Shown: positions 25,458 to 36,725, counted from the stretch's first letter. The stretch: 64,000 nucleotides of DNA from Georgenia_A wangjunii (GCF_036421915.1 NZ_JAZGOM010000005.1), one strand, 5' to 3'. The notes: generated by a model from the letters alone, not told the origin. Numbers and translations: made by a program.

Positions 25458-26117
25458 TCACTCGGCACCGTCACGGCGAGCAGCGATGACCGGCCGGTCG
25501 ACCTCGACGGGACCCTCGGGGTCGTAGAGCCGGTGCTTGGCGATGTACTGGACCACGCCGTCGGGCACGAGGTACCAGACCGGCATCCCTGAGCTCACGC
25601 GCACCCGGCAGTCCGTGGACGAGATCGCCATGGCGGGGACCTCGAGGAGCGAGACACCCGCCTCGGGGAGCCCGGCGTCGTCGAGCAGGTGACCGGGGCG
25701 CGTCACCCCGACGAAGTGGGCGAGGGACCACAGCTCCGCGGAGTCCTTCCAGCGCAGGATCTGGGGCAGGACGTCGGCGCCGGTGATGAAGAAGAGCTCG
25801 GCGTCGGGAAGGAGCGCGTGCAGGTCACGCAGCGTGTCGATCGTGTACGTGATCCCGTGGCGGTCGATGTCCACCCGGGAGACGTTGAAGCGGGGGTTGG
25901 ACGCCGTCGCGATGACCGTCATGAGGTAGCGGTGCTCCGCCGTCGTCACGTCGCGGTCCCGCTTGAACGGCTGCTCGCCCGTGGGGACGAAGATCACCTC
26001 GTCGAGCGCGAACACGTCTGCGACCTCGCTGGCCGCGACGAGGTGACCGTGGTGGATGGGGTCGAAGGTGCCACCCATCACCCCGATCCGCCGCGCCTGC
26101 TTCTGGGCCGACGTCAT
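25458..26117 (-). CDS. nadD: Nicotinate-nucleotide adenylyltransferase
   Basis: 219 residues. Transfers AMP from ATP to nicotinate mononucleotide to make deamido-NAD+. The nucleotidyltransferase motifs are clear: GVMGGTFDPIHHGHL (about 12-26) and the C-terminal ISSTDCRVRV (about 165-174), the ISSTxxR signature with Cys in place of the more usual aliphatic residue. FVPTGEQPFKR and FFITGADVLPQILRWKD are also typical. It is 8 bp downstream of a small membrane-protein gene and directly upstream of the tail-anchored protein gene and rsfS, the usual actinobacterial neighbourhood. Confidence 0.96.
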   Translation of the reverse strand: MTSAQKQARRIGVMGGTFDPIHHGHLVAASEVADVFALDEVIFVPTGEQPFKRDRDVTTAEHRYLMTVIATASNPRFNVSRVDIDRHGITYTIDTLRDLHALLPDAELFFITGADVLPQILRWKDSAELWSLAHFVGVTRPGHLLDDAGLPEAGVSLLEVPAMAISSTDCRVRVSSGMPVWYLVPDGVVQYIAKHRLYDPEGPVEVDRPVIAARRDGAE

Positions 26118-26125
26118 TCGCTTCC

Positions 26126-26287
26126 TCAGCGGTGGCGGGTGTGCACGCTGCGGAACGCGACCGTCACAAGCAGCAGGAAGACGAAGATGGCCATCGCGAT
26201 GACCCCGAACATGATCGGGTGCATCGGAAGGTGGTTGGCGGCGTGCTCACCCTGCTCGGCGGCAAGCCTCACGATCGAGCTCTGCAT
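26126..26287 (-). CDS. Small single-span membrane protein
   Basis: 53 residues: MQSSIVRLAAEQGEHAANHLP, then one membrane helix (about 26-46, FGVIAMAIFVFLLLVTVAF), ending in a basic RSVHTRHR tail. An N-out/C-in orientation is suggested by the charge. GGAGAGG lies 7 nt upstream of the ATG, a strong translation signal for so short a gene. Similar small proteins sit between proA and nadD in related Micrococcales (from memory). Function unknown. Confidence 0.8.
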   Translation of the reverse strand: MQSSIVRLAAEQGEHAANHLPMHPIMFGVIAMAIFVFLLLVTVAFRSVHTRHR

Positions 26288-26354
26288 GGCGTTCCTCTCC
26301 TCGTGGCTGCTGCCCACAGTCTCGCACGCTCCCCGACGGAGGTGCGGGTCGCGT

Positions 26355-27647
26355 CTACTCCCGGATCTGGCCGTCGCCGGTGACGATCCACGAGGTCGTC
26401 GTCAGCTCGCCCAGACCCATCGGGCCGCGGGCGTGGAGCTTCTGGGTGGAGATGCCGATCTCCGCGCCGAGGCCGAACTGCCCGCCGTCGGTGAAGCGCG
26501 TCGAGGCGTTGACGATGAGCGCGGCCGAGTCGATCTCGGAGGTGAAGCGGTCCGCGGCCCGCACGTCGCGCGTGCAGATGGCCTCCGTGTGCCCGCTCGA
26601 CCACTGCCCGATGTGCTCGATGGCGGCGTCGAGGTCCGGGACGACGCGGACGGCGAGGTCGAGGCTGAGGTACTCGGTGGCCCAGTCCTCGTCCGTCGCG
26701 GGGATGACGTCGACGCCCTCGGGTGCGTGCCGGGCGGTCTCGTCGCAGCCGTGGACCCGCACGTCGGCCGCGGCGAGCGCCGCGAGCACAGCCGGCAGGA
26801 ACGTTGCGGCGGCGTCGGCGTGGACGAGCAGCGTCTCCGCGGCGTTGCACACGCCGGTGCGCTGGGTCTTGGAGTTGAGCACGATGGCGACCGCCTGCTC
26901 GACGTCGGCGCTCGCGTCGACGTAGACGTGGCAGTTACCCACGCCGGTCTCGATGACGGGCACGAGCGACTCGCGCACGACGGTCTGGATGAGGTCCGCG
27001 CCCCCGCGCGGGACGAGGACGTCGACCAGCCCGCGCGCACGCATGAGCGCGACCGCGCCGGGGCGGCCGTGGGCGTCGATCGACTGGACGAGCGTGGGCG
27101 GGAGCCCCTGGGCCTCGAGCGCGCCCGCGAGGACGTCGACGATGACCTCGTTGGACGAGGCGGCGGCGGACCCGCCGCGCAGGATGACGGCGTTCCCGGA
27201 CTTGAGGGCGAGCCCGGCTGCGTCGACCGTGACGTTGGGGCGTGCCTCGTAGATCATGCCGACGACGCCCATGGGCACCCGCACCTGGCGCAGCTTGAGG
27301 CCGTTCGGCAGCGTCGAGCCGCGGACGACCTCGCCGACCGGGTCGGGCAGCGCCGCGAGCTCGCGCAGCGCGTCGGCGATGGCGACGATGCGGTCCTGGG
27401 TGAGGGCGAGCCGGTCGAGCAGGGAGTCCTTCATGCCGCTCGCGCGGCCCCGCTCGAGGTCCACCGCGTTCGCCTCGACGATGCGGGGTCCGGCCGCGAC
27501 GAGGGCGTCCGCCATGGCCTGGAGCGCGGCGTCCTTCGTGGCCCGGGTGCTCGTCGCGAGGACGCGCGAGGCCTTCTTGGCCGCACGGGCGATGTCCGTG
27601 ACGGCGGCGTCGACGTCGGTCGCCGGAGGCGTGAGGGTGTCCGTCAT
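26355..27647 (-). CDS. proA: Gamma-glutamyl phosphate reductase
   Basis: 430 residues. Reduces gamma-glutamyl phosphate with NADPH to glutamate-5-semialdehyde, the second step of proline synthesis. The family core is intact: VRVPMGVVGMIYEARPNVTVDAAGLALKSGN... (cofactor region), GGADLIQTVVRE, VIETGVGNCHVYVD, and the catalytic cysteine in RTGVCNAAETLLVH (about residue 265). The C-terminus is LHARGPMGLGELTTTSWIV. Its partner proB is not adjacent but lies 16.4 kb away at 44.0-45.2 kb on the same strand. Confidence 0.96.
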   Translation of the reverse strand: MTDTLTPPATDVDAAVTDIARAAKKASRVLATSTRATKDAALQAMADALVAAGPRIVEANAVDLERGRASGMKDSLLDRLALTQDRIVAIADALRELAALPDPVGEVVRGSTLPNGLKLRQVRVPMGVVGMIYEARPNVTVDAAGLALKSGNAVILRGGSAAASSNEVIVDVLAGALEAQGLPPTLVQSIDAHGRPGAVALMRARGLVDVLVPRGGADLIQTVVRESLVPVIETGVGNCHVYVDASADVEQAVAIVLNSKTQRTGVCNAAETLLVHADAAATFLPAVLAALAAADVRVHGCDETARHAPEGVDVIPATDEDWATEYLSLDLAVRVVPDLDAAIEHIGQWSSGHTEAICTRDVRAADRFTSEIDSAALIVNASTRFTDGGQFGLGAEIGISTQKLHARGPMGLGELTTTSWIVTGDGQIRE

Positions 27648-27841
27648 GGGACAAGGGTAGGTCCGTCGGCGCCCGGTCGTCAGGCCGGCCCATCTGCCGG
27701 GCCGCGAGCGGGGCTGCCTGGCCAGTCACCCCCGCCGCTGCACGCAGGCTGGGACCGGCCCGCCGGCACGTTCACCGGGTGACGGCCTGGGCCGCACCAC
27801 CCCACTGGCCTGTCCACGGCTGGGGCGTCGGACTGAGGGCG

Positions 27842-29905
<2,064 letters not shown>

Positions 29906-30024
29906 GCCGGCCCCTGGACGAGCCCGCGCCAACGCCCGAGAACGCCACCGCGGCCCGCCAACGACTCCCTGGCCCGGCCAGGCCGGGCCAGAGAAACGAC
30001 CCGGGTCTCGCGCGACCGCACCAC

Positions 30025-32775
30025 TCAGCCGCGCAGGGCAGACAGGGCCGCGACCTCCTCCGGTGCCTTGTCCGGCCGCCAGCCTCGCCAGCGCGGGTGG
30101 CGGAGCCTTCCTGTGGCGGTCACCTCGGCGAACTCGACCTCCGCGACGAGGCGCGGGGTCACCCAGCGCGCGTCGCGGGCGTCCGCGCGCGGGACGTCCA
30201 CGAGCGGCGGGGTCCGTCTCTCGAGCCGGGACATCTTCGCGACCCAGTCGGTCGCCTCGCGCTCGCTGAAGCCGGAGCCGACCTTGCCGACGTAGGTGAG
30301 CGCGCCGTCGTCGCCGGGTACGGCGAGGAGGAAGGACCCGACCTGGCCGGCCCGGGAGCCCTGGCCGGGGCGCCAGCCGACGACGACGACCTCCTCGCTC
30401 TCCGCGTGCTTGATCTTCAGCCACGACCGCGAGCGCCGGCCGTCCGCGTACGTCGAGTCCCGCCGCTTCGCCATGACGCCCTCGAGCCGCCACGCGCGCG
30501 ACGCCGCGATCGCCTCCTCGACGTCTCCCTCGTACGCCGGCGGCACGTCGACGAGCGGGTGCCGGTCCGGGTCGACGAGAAGCTGCAGGGCCTCCCTGCG
30601 CGCGTCGTAGGTCTGAGAGCGCCAGGTCACGCCGTCGACCTCGAGCACGTCGAAGAGCATGAGCCGCACGGGGTAGGCGCCCACGGCGCGGTTGATGTCC
30701 GCGGGACGGGTGAGGTTCATCCGCTGCTGGAGCACACCGAAGCTCGGGCGCCCGCGGTCGTCGAGGGCGACGATCTCCCCGTCGAGGATCGCGCTCGAGG
30801 CCCCGACGCACCGCGCCACGTCGGCGAGCTCGGGGTAGGTCGCCGTCATGTCGTGCCCCCGGCGCGAGGCGAGGCGCACCTCGCCGTCCTCGACGACGAC
30901 GACGGCGCGGATCCCGTCCCACTTCATCTCCAGCGCCCAGTCCTCGGGGCGGAGCAGGTCGCGCACCTCCCCCAGGGTCGCGAGCATGGGCCGCGGGGCC
31001 TCGATACGGGCGTCGCCTCCCGCGCTCTCGTCCGCAGCGCGCTGGTGCTCGTCCTCGGTCTCGGTGTCGCCGTCGGCCTCCTCCGCGCTGCCGACGTCAT
31101 CCTCGTCCCCGTCGTCGGCTGCGTCGCCCTCTTCGTCGTCCTCGTCGGCGGCGCCGTCCCCGTCATCGGCTTCGTCGTCCTCGTCCTCGTCCTCCTCCTC
31201 GGCATGCTCGTCGTCCTCGGCCGGGTCGTCCTGCTCCTCGTCGTACCCGTCAGCTTCGTCTTGGCCGGCACGGTCGGACTTCGCCTCGGCGGCCTCCGCC
31301 GCCTCGTCGTCCCCCGACACGACCGCGGCCTTCGCCTGGTCGCTGCCGCCGGCGGACTTCATGAGGTGGATGAGCCACTGGTTGTCCTCACGGCCCCCGC
31401 GGCCCCCCGTGCGGATGAGCGCGAACCGGCTCGTCCGCCCCGGCCCGTCGGGACCGGCGAGCCCGCCGTCACTACGCCCGGTGAGGGTGACGATGACCTC
31501 CCGCCCCTCACGCCACTTCTCCAGCTCGTACGTGCCCGAGTCCCAGATCGTCATCTCCCCCGCGCCGTACTCCCCGGCGGGGATCGTGCCTGAGAACGTG
31601 GCGTACTCCATGGGGTGGTCCTCGGTCTGCACCGCGAGGTGGTTCTTCGCCGCGTCGACCGGCACCCCCTTGGGCAGCGCCCAGCTGACGAGGACGCCGT
31701 CGTGCGCGAGGCGGAGGTCCCAGTGGAGGCGGCGTGCGTGGTGCTCCTGGATGACGAACGTCGGCTCCCCCGTACCCCCGCCGATCCGCTCCGGGACCGG
31801 CTCGGGCGTCTTCGTGGCGTCACGCTTGGCGCGGTAGATCTCGAGGCGGTCGCGCGCCGGCTGACCTCCGGCACGGTCGGCCACCGCGCCGAGCCCGGCC
31901 ATGGGGTCCCCGCGCCGGCGCACCCGGTCGAGGACCTCCCCGTACTCGAGGTGGCGGAGCGCGGGATGAGCGATCTCGCGCCAGGTCCGCGGTGCGGCCA
32001 CGGTCGGCCGCTCGCGCCCCCGCAGCGAGTACGGCGCGATCGTCGTCTTCGACCCGTTGTTCTGCGACCAGTCGACGAGCACCTTCCCGCGGCGCAGCGT
32101 CTTCTTCATGTCCGAGACGACGAGGTCAGGGTGGTCCGCCTCGAGGGCGCGCGCGAGCTCGTGGGCGAGGTCGCTGATCTGCTCGGACGTGTGTGTCCCC
32201 GCGAGGGGCGCGTAGAGGTGGATGCCCTTCGAGCCGCTCGTCACCGGGACCGGCTCGAGGCCCATCCCGTCGAGGATCCCGCGCGCGAGCCGCGCGACGT
32301 CGGCACACTCGACGAGCCCCGCCCCCTCGCCGGGGTCGAGGTCGAGGACGAGCCGGTCGGGGTTGCGCCGCTCACCGTCGGAGCCCACCCGCCACTGCGG
32401 GACGTGGATCTCGAGCGCGGCGATCTGGGCGAGCCAGGCGAGCGTGGCCGCGTCGTCGACGAGCGGGTACTCGGCCGTGCGGCTGCTGTGCTCGAGGGCG
32501 GCCCGCACCACCCAGTCCGGCGTCGAGTCGTCGAGGTTCTTCTGGAAGAACATCTGCCCCGGCTCGTCCGCCGTCCCCACGCCGTTGGGCCACCGCTTGC
32601 GCGTCGCCACACGCCCGGCGCAGTGCGGGAGCATGACGGGCGCGATCTCGGCGTAGTAGGCGATGACCTCGGCCTTCGTCGTGCCCGTGACGGGGTAGAG
32701 CACCTTCGACAGGTTCGTCAGGCGCAGGCGGCGACCGTCGATGGTCACCGTCTCGGGCTGATCTTTCCTCGCCAT
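30025..32775 (-). CDS. ligD: Multifunctional NHEJ DNA ligase LigD (POL-PE-LIG)
   Basis: 916 residues with the mycobacterial domain order. POL, an archaeo-eukaryotic primase-like polymerase (about 1-300): LVLDLDPGEGAG with the metal-binding Asp pair, and VTSGSKGIHLYAPL. PE, the 3'-phosphoesterase (about 335-480): HHARRLHWDLRL and EDHPMEYATFSG with catalytic His/Asp. LIG, the ATP-dependent ligase (about 600-916): nucleotidyl-lysine motif EMKWDGIRA (about 617), DGEIVALD, EGVMAKRRDSTY, WLKIK. Between PE and LIG lies an extremely acidic linker of ~100 residues (about 487-585), which is unusual. The start at MARKDQP is the natural one; a short upstream extension in frame is unlikely. It works with Ku, encoded 9 kb away. 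Confidence 0.96.
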   Translation of the reverse strand: MARKDQPETVTIDGRRLRLTNLSKVLYPVTGTTKAEVIAYYAEIAPVMLPHCAGRVATRKRWPNGVGTADEPGQMFFQKNLDDSTPDWVVRAALEHSSRTAEYPLVDDAATLAWLAQIAALEIHVPQWRVGSDGERRNPDRLVLDLDPGEGAGLVECADVARLARGILDGMGLEPVPVTSGSKGIHLYAPLAGTHTSEQISDLAHELARALEADHPDLVVSDMKKTLRRGKVLVDWSQNNGSKTTIAPYSLRGRERPTVAAPRTWREIAHPALRHLEYGEVLDRVRRRGDPMAGLGAVADRAGGQPARDRLEIYRAKRDATKTPEPVPERIGGGTGEPTFVIQEHHARRLHWDLRLAHDGVLVSWALPKGVPVDAAKNHLAVQTEDHPMEYATFSGTIPAGEYGAGEMTIWDSGTYELEKWREGREVIVTLTGRSDGGLAGPDGPGRTSRFALIRTGGRGGREDNQWLIHLMKSAGGSDQAKAAVVSGDDEAAEAAEAKSDRAGQDEADGYDEEQDDPAEDDEHAEEEDEDEDDEADDGDGAADEDDEEGDAADDGDEDDVGSAEEADGDTETEDEHQRAADESAGGDARIEAPRPMLATLGEVRDLLRPEDWALEMKWDGIRAVVVVEDGEVRLASRRGHDMTATYPELADVARCVGASSAILDGEIVALDDRGRPSFGVLQQRMNLTRPADINRAVGAYPVRLMLFDVLEVDGVTWRSQTYDARREALQLLVDPDRHPLVDVPPAYEGDVEEAIAASRAWRLEGVMAKRRDSTYADGRRSRSWLKIKHAESEEVVVVGWRPGQGSRAGQVGSFLLAVPGDDGALTYVGKVGSGFSEREATDWVAKMSRLERRTPPLVDVPRADARDARWVTPRLVAEVEFAEVTATGRLRHPRWRGWRPDKAPEEVAALSALRG

Positions 32776-32853
32776 CGGCCCATCGTGGCCCGCGGGGGCG
32801 CGCACCGCGACATCGATCCACCCCGGCCGTCAATCCCCGGAGCGGCGCGACCG

Positions 32854-32869
32854 GTGTGTTAGAACACAC
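32854..32869. promoter_or_regulatory. Palindrome GTGTGTT-AG-AACACAC, candidate operator
   Basis: A perfect 7-2-7 inverted repeat in the 171-bp region between ligD (minus) and the peptide-transporter operon (plus), 78 bp upstream of the binding-protein ATG. It stands out as AT-richer than its surroundings. A repressor site for the transporter is the simplest reading; the cognate regulator is not identified. Confidence 0.5.
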
Positions 32870-32946
32870 ACCACGACGAGGGAAACCACCTCTGGCAGGC
32901 CGTGACGTCGTGCGTCCACGGCACCCCGCACCGAAGGAAGTGGACC

Positions 32947-34587
32947 ATGGCAATCGATGGACACCGCCGCCGGGCGCTGAGCGTGATCGGCACCTCCGCC
33001 GTGGTCGCGCTCGTGCTCGCCGCCTGCGCCGAGACCGAGGACCCCGATGACGGCGCCACGGACGGGGGCACGAGCAGCAGCGAGGGCATCACGGTCGGCA
33101 CGACGGACGTCATCACGTCGCTCGACCCGGCCGGCTCCTACGACAACGGCTCGTTCGCCGTGCAGAACCAGGTGTACCCGTTCCTCCTCAACACCCCGTA
33201 CGGCAGCCCCGACGTCGAGCCGGACATCGCCGAGTCGGCCGAGTTCACGGCCCCCGCCGAGTACACGGTCACCCTCAAGGAGGGCCTCACCTTCGCCAAC
33301 GGCAACGAGCTGACGTCCTCGGACGTCAAGTTCAGCTTCGACCGCCAGGTCGAGATCGCGGACCCGAACGGCCCGTCGTCCCTGCTGTACAACCTCGACA
33401 GCGTCGAGGCACCCGACGACCTCACGGTCGTCTTCAACCTCATGAGCGAGGACGACCAGACCTTCCCGCAGGTGCTCTCCTCCCCGGTGGGGCCGATCGT
33501 CGACGAGGAGAGCTTCTCCCCGACCGAGCTGACGCCGTCGTCGGACATCGTCGAGGCCAACGCCTTCGCGGGCCAGTACGCGATCACGGACTACACCGAG
33601 AACGAGCTCATCCAGTACCAGGCCTTCGCCGACTACGACGGCGTCCTCGAGCCGGCCGTGACGGAGACGATCACGGCGCGGTACTTCACCGAGGAGACCT
33701 CGCTCAAGCTCGCCGTCCAGCAGGGCGACGTCGACGTCGCATTCCGTTCGCTCAGCCCGACCGACCTCGCGGACCTCGCGGACGACGACAACGTCACCGT
33801 CCACGACGGGCCTGGCGGCGAGATCCGCTACATCGTCTTCCACTTCGACACCCAGCCGTTCGGTGCGCAGACGCCGGAGGCGGACGAGGCCAAGGCGCTC
33901 GCCGTGCGCCAGGCCGCCGCCCACCTCCTCGACCGCGAGGCGCTGTCCGAGGAGATCTACCAGGGTTCCTTCACGCCCCTGTACTCCTATGTCCCCGACG
34001 GCCTCACCGGTGCGGCCGAGCCGCTCAAGGAGCTCTACGGCGACGGCGATGGCGGCCCCGACGGCGACGCCGCGGCCGCGGTCCTCACGGACGCCGGCGT
34101 CGAGACGCCGGTCACCCTCAACCTCCAGTACAGCCCCGACCACTACGGCAACTCCTCCGACGAGGAGTACGCCATGATCGAGAGCCAGCTCGAGGCCGGT
34201 GGTCTCTTCGACGTCAACCTCCAGTCGACGCTGTGGGACACGTACTCCGGCGAGCGGGTCGAGGGCGTCTACCCCGCCTACCAGCTGGGCTGGTTCCCCG
34301 ACTACTCCGACGCGGACAACTACCTGTCCCCGTTCTTCCTCACGGAGAACTTCCTCGCCAACGCCTACTCCGACCCGGCGGTCAACGACCTCATCCTCGA
34401 GCAGGCCGCAACGCCCGACGAGGCGGAGCGCACCGCGAAGATCGAGGAGGTCCAGCGACTCGTCGCCGAGGACCTCTCGACGCTTCCCTACCTCCAGGGC
34501 GCCCAGGTGGCCGTCGCCCAGAACGACATCACCGGCGTCACGCTCGACGCGTCCTTCAAGTTCCGTTACGCACCGCTCGGACGCTGA
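32947..34587 (+). CDS. ABC transporter substrate-binding lipoprotein (peptide/nickel family 5)
   Basis: 546 residues. A lipoprotein signal (LVLAAC, lipidated Cys about 27) and a Asp/Gly/Ser-rich linker lead into a family-5 solute-binding domain: ITSLDPAGSYDN, YTVTLKEGLTFANGNELTSSDVKFSFDR, and the closing TLPYLQGAQVAVAQNDITGV. This family binds di/oligopeptides, nickel chelates or related solutes; the ligand is unknown. The ATG has GGAAG upstream. It is the first gene of a four-gene operon with two permeases and a double ATPase, and is separated from them by a stable hairpin. The acidic, Asp-rich composition is normal for exported actinobacterial proteins. Confidence 0.93.
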   Translation: MAIDGHRRRALSVIGTSAVVALVLAACAETEDPDDGATDGGTSSSEGITVGTTDVITSLDPAGSYDNGSFAVQNQVYPFLLNTPYGSPDVEPDIAESAEFTAPAEYTVTLKEGLTFANGNELTSSDVKFSFDRQVEIADPNGPSSLLYNLDSVEAPDDLTVVFNLMSEDDQTFPQVLSSPVGPIVDEESFSPTELTPSSDIVEANAFAGQYAITDYTENELIQYQAFADYDGVLEPAVTETITARYFTEETSLKLAVQQGDVDVAFRSLSPTDLADLADDDNVTVHDGPGGEIRYIVFHFDTQPFGAQTPEADEAKALAVRQAAAHLLDREALSEEIYQGSFTPLYSYVPDGLTGAAEPLKELYGDGDGGPDGDAAAAVLTDAGVETPVTLNLQYSPDHYGNSSDEEYAMIESQLEAGGLFDVNLQSTLWDTYSGERVEGVYPAYQLGWFPDYSDADNYLSPFFLTENFLANAYSDPAVNDLILEQAATPDEAERTAKIEEVQRLVAEDLSTLPYLQGAQVAVAQNDITGVTLDASFKFRYAPLGR

Positions 34588-34598
34588 GCCGGGCAACC

Positions 34599-34642
34599 CG
34601 CGAACGCCGGTGCCGCCACCCGCGGCGGCATCGGCGTTCGCG
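34599..34642 (+). terminator. Intercistronic hairpin after binding-protein gene (attenuator/stabiliser)
   Basis: 19-bp stem (arms 34599-34617 and 34624-34642, one G-U pair) with a 6-nt loop, immediately after the binding-protein stop and 18 nt before the permease start. Such hairpins commonly protect the upstream message or terminate part of the transcripts, giving more binding protein than permease. Confidence 0.75.
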
Positions 34643-34659
34643 CGTGAGAGGAGACCTAC

Positions 34660-35733
34660 GTGACGATCGCCGACGAGCGCACCGTCGAGAGCGCGGCCGA
34701 GAAGGCCGGCGGGGCGGGCCTGGGCCGCTACGTCCTCGTGCGGTTCCTGCTCATCATCCCGACCGTCTTCATCCTCGTCACCCTCGTCTTCTTCCTCATG
34801 CGGGTGGTCGGCGACCCCATCACCGCCTCGGTGGGCGGGCGCCTCACGCAGGCCCAGCTCGCCGAGCGGCTGGCGGAGGCCGGCTACGACCGGCCAGTCC
34901 TCGTGCAGTACGTGGAGTACCTCGGCCAGATCTTCACGGGGGACTTCGGGCGCACCCTCACGGACAACCGGGAGATCAGCGAGGTCCTCCTCACCTACGG
35001 CAGCGCCACCCTCGAGCTCGTCCTCTTCGCGCTCGCCGTCGCACTCGTCGTCGGGATCCCGCTCGGGCGTATCGCGGCGTACCGGCGCGACCGCCTCCCC
35101 GACGCCGCCCTGCGCATCTTCGCGATCCTCTGCTACGCGACGCCGGTCTTCTTCGCCGGTCTCCTCCTCAAGCTCGTCTTCTCCGTGGGCCTGGGCTGGT
35201 TCCCGCTCGGGGGGCGCGCAGACCCGCAGACGCAGCTCATCCTCGGCCGGATCAGCGGGTCCACCGGCATCAACATCGTCGACGCGCTGCGCACCGGGCG
35301 GTGGGACCTCATCTCCGACGTCCTCTCCCACGCGGTCCTGCCCTCGGTGGCCCTCGGGCTCCTCACCGCCGGGGTCTTCCTGCGCCTCGTGCGCACCAAC
35401 CTCATCGGGACCCTGTCGATGGACTACGTCGACGCCGCCCGCTCGCGCGGGGTCAGCGAGGGCCGCCTGCTGCGCAAGCACGCGTACAAGCCGGCGCTCA
35501 TCCCGATCCTCACCGTCATGGGCATGCAGATCGCCCTCATGCTCGGCGGCGCGATCCTCACCGAGACCACCTTCGAGTGGCGCGGCCTCGGCTTCCAGCT
35601 CGCGCAGTACCTCGGCGCGCGCGACTTCGTCGCGGTCCAGGGCATCGTCGCGCTGCTCGCCGTCATCGTCGCCGTCACGAACTTCGTCGTCGACGTCGTC
35701 GCCGCCCTCATCGACCCGAGAGTGAGGTACTGA
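34660..35733 (+). CDS. Peptide ABC transporter permease 1 (DppB/OppB-like)
   Basis: 357 residues with six membrane helices. First helix about 27-49 (FLLIIPTVFILVTLVFFLMRVV), then the periplasmic loop containing the GDPITASVGGRLTQAQLAERLAEAGYDRPVLVQYVEYLGQIFTGDFG signature of DppB/OppB-type permeases. The EAA loop that contacts the ATPase is DYVDAARSRGVSEGRLLRKHAYKPALIP. The GTG start has GAGAGGAG 7 nt upstream. Membrane half of a peptide-family importer with the next permease, 2 bp downstream. Confidence 0.94.
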   Translation: MTIADERTVESAAEKAGGAGLGRYVLVRFLLIIPTVFILVTLVFFLMRVVGDPITASVGGRLTQAQLAERLAEAGYDRPVLVQYVEYLGQIFTGDFGRTLTDNREISEVLLTYGSATLELVLFALAVALVVGIPLGRIAAYRRDRLPDAALRIFAILCYATPVFFAGLLLKLVFSVGLGWFPLGGRADPQTQLILGRISGSTGINIVDALRTGRWDLISDVLSHAVLPSVALGLLTAGVFLRLVRTNLIGTLSMDYVDAARSRGVSEGRLLRKHAYKPALIPILTVMGMQIALMLGGAILTETTFEWRGLGFQLAQYLGARDFVAVQGIVALLAVIVAVTNFVVDVVAALIDPRVRY

Positions 35734-35735
35734 CC

Positions 35736-36725
35736 GTGGCCACCACCCCCGCCGAGACGGCGGACCAGGTCGTCCGGGGCGAGCCGCGGTGGAAGTCTCT
35801 GCCCCTCGTGTGGCAGCTGCGCCGCAGCGTCGGCCTCCAGCGCGGCATGCTCGTCGCCGGCCTGGCGCTGTGCGCCCTCTTCGTCCTCACCGCCGCCCTC
35901 GCGCCGCTCATCGCCCCGTACGGCGCGAGCCAGCTCTCCGGCCCCGACGGCAGCTTCCCGCGCCAGTCGGCGCCGTCCAGTGATTTCTGGTGGGGCACGA
36001 CCGTCGGCGGGTACGACGTCTTCTCCCGCGTCGTCTGGGGCACGCAGACCGCCCTGCTCACGGTTGTCCTCGCCGTCGTCGCCTCGATCTTCCTCGGGAT
36101 CGTTCTCGGCCTCGTCTCCGGCTACCTCGGTGGCTGGCTCGACCGCGTGCTCGTGACGATCGCCGACGCGATCTACGCGTTCCCGTCCCTCCTCCTGGCG
36201 ATCGTCGTCTCGATCCTCATCTCCGGCGGCCAGTCGAGCTTTCTCGGCGGGATCGTGGCCGCCGCCATCTCCATCACCGTCGTCTTCGTCCCGCAGTACT
36301 TCCGCGTGGTCCGGGCGGAGACGGTGCGCCTCAAGGCCGAGCCCTTCGTCGAGTCCGCGCGCGTCCTCGGTGCCTCGACCCCGCGGATCCTCTCCCGCCA
36401 CGTCCTGCGCAACGCCACGCGTTCCCTGCCGCTCATCGTCACGCTCAACGCCTCCGAGGCGATCCTCACCCTCGCCGGGCTCGGCTTCCTCGGGTTCGGC
36501 ATCAACCCGACAGCCGCTGCCGAGTGGGGTTACGACCTCAACCGGGCGCTCTCGGACGCGGCGAGCGGCATCTGGTGGACGGGCATCTTCCCGGGCGCAG
36601 CGATCGTCCTGCTCGTCATGGGCGTCACGCTCGTCGGGGAGAGCCTCAACGACCTGTCGGACCCGCGCCTGCGCGTCCGGCGCCGCCCGCGGCGCACGCC
36701 GCCGGTCATGAAGGGAGGTGCCTGA
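35736..36725 (+). CDS. Peptide ABC transporter permease 2 (DppC/OppC-like)
   Basis: 329 residues, six membrane helices. The N-terminal cytoplasmic region (RGEPRWKSLPLVWQLRRSVGLQRGM) and first helix are followed by an extracytoplasmic loop with the family DFWWGTTVGGYDVFSRVVWGTQTALL motif. The EAA loop is EPFVESARVLGASTPRILSRHVLRN. GTG start 2 bp after the stop of permease 1. Its stop shares one base with the ATPase ATG (TGATG). Completes the translocation pore with permease 1. Confidence 0.94.
   Translation: MATTPAETADQVVRGEPRWKSLPLVWQLRRSVGLQRGMLVAGLALCALFVLTAALAPLIAPYGASQLSGPDGSFPRQSAPSSDFWWGTTVGGYDVFSRVVWGTQTALLTVVLAVVASIFLGIVLGLVSGYLGGWLDRVLVTIADAIYAFPSLLLAIVVSILISGGQSSFLGGIVAAAISITVVFVPQYFRVVRAETVRLKAEPFVESARVLGASTPRILSRHVLRNATRSLPLIVTLNASEAILTLAGLGFLGFGINPTAAAEWGYDLNRALSDAASGIWWTGIFPGAAIVLLVMGVTLVGESLNDLSDPRLRVRRRPRRTPPVMKGGA

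Noticed and set aside
32830..35481. 883-codon minus-strand frame
   Set aside because: Antisense to the transporter binding protein and permease genes, which have clear family motifs, a lipobox and ribosome-binding sites.
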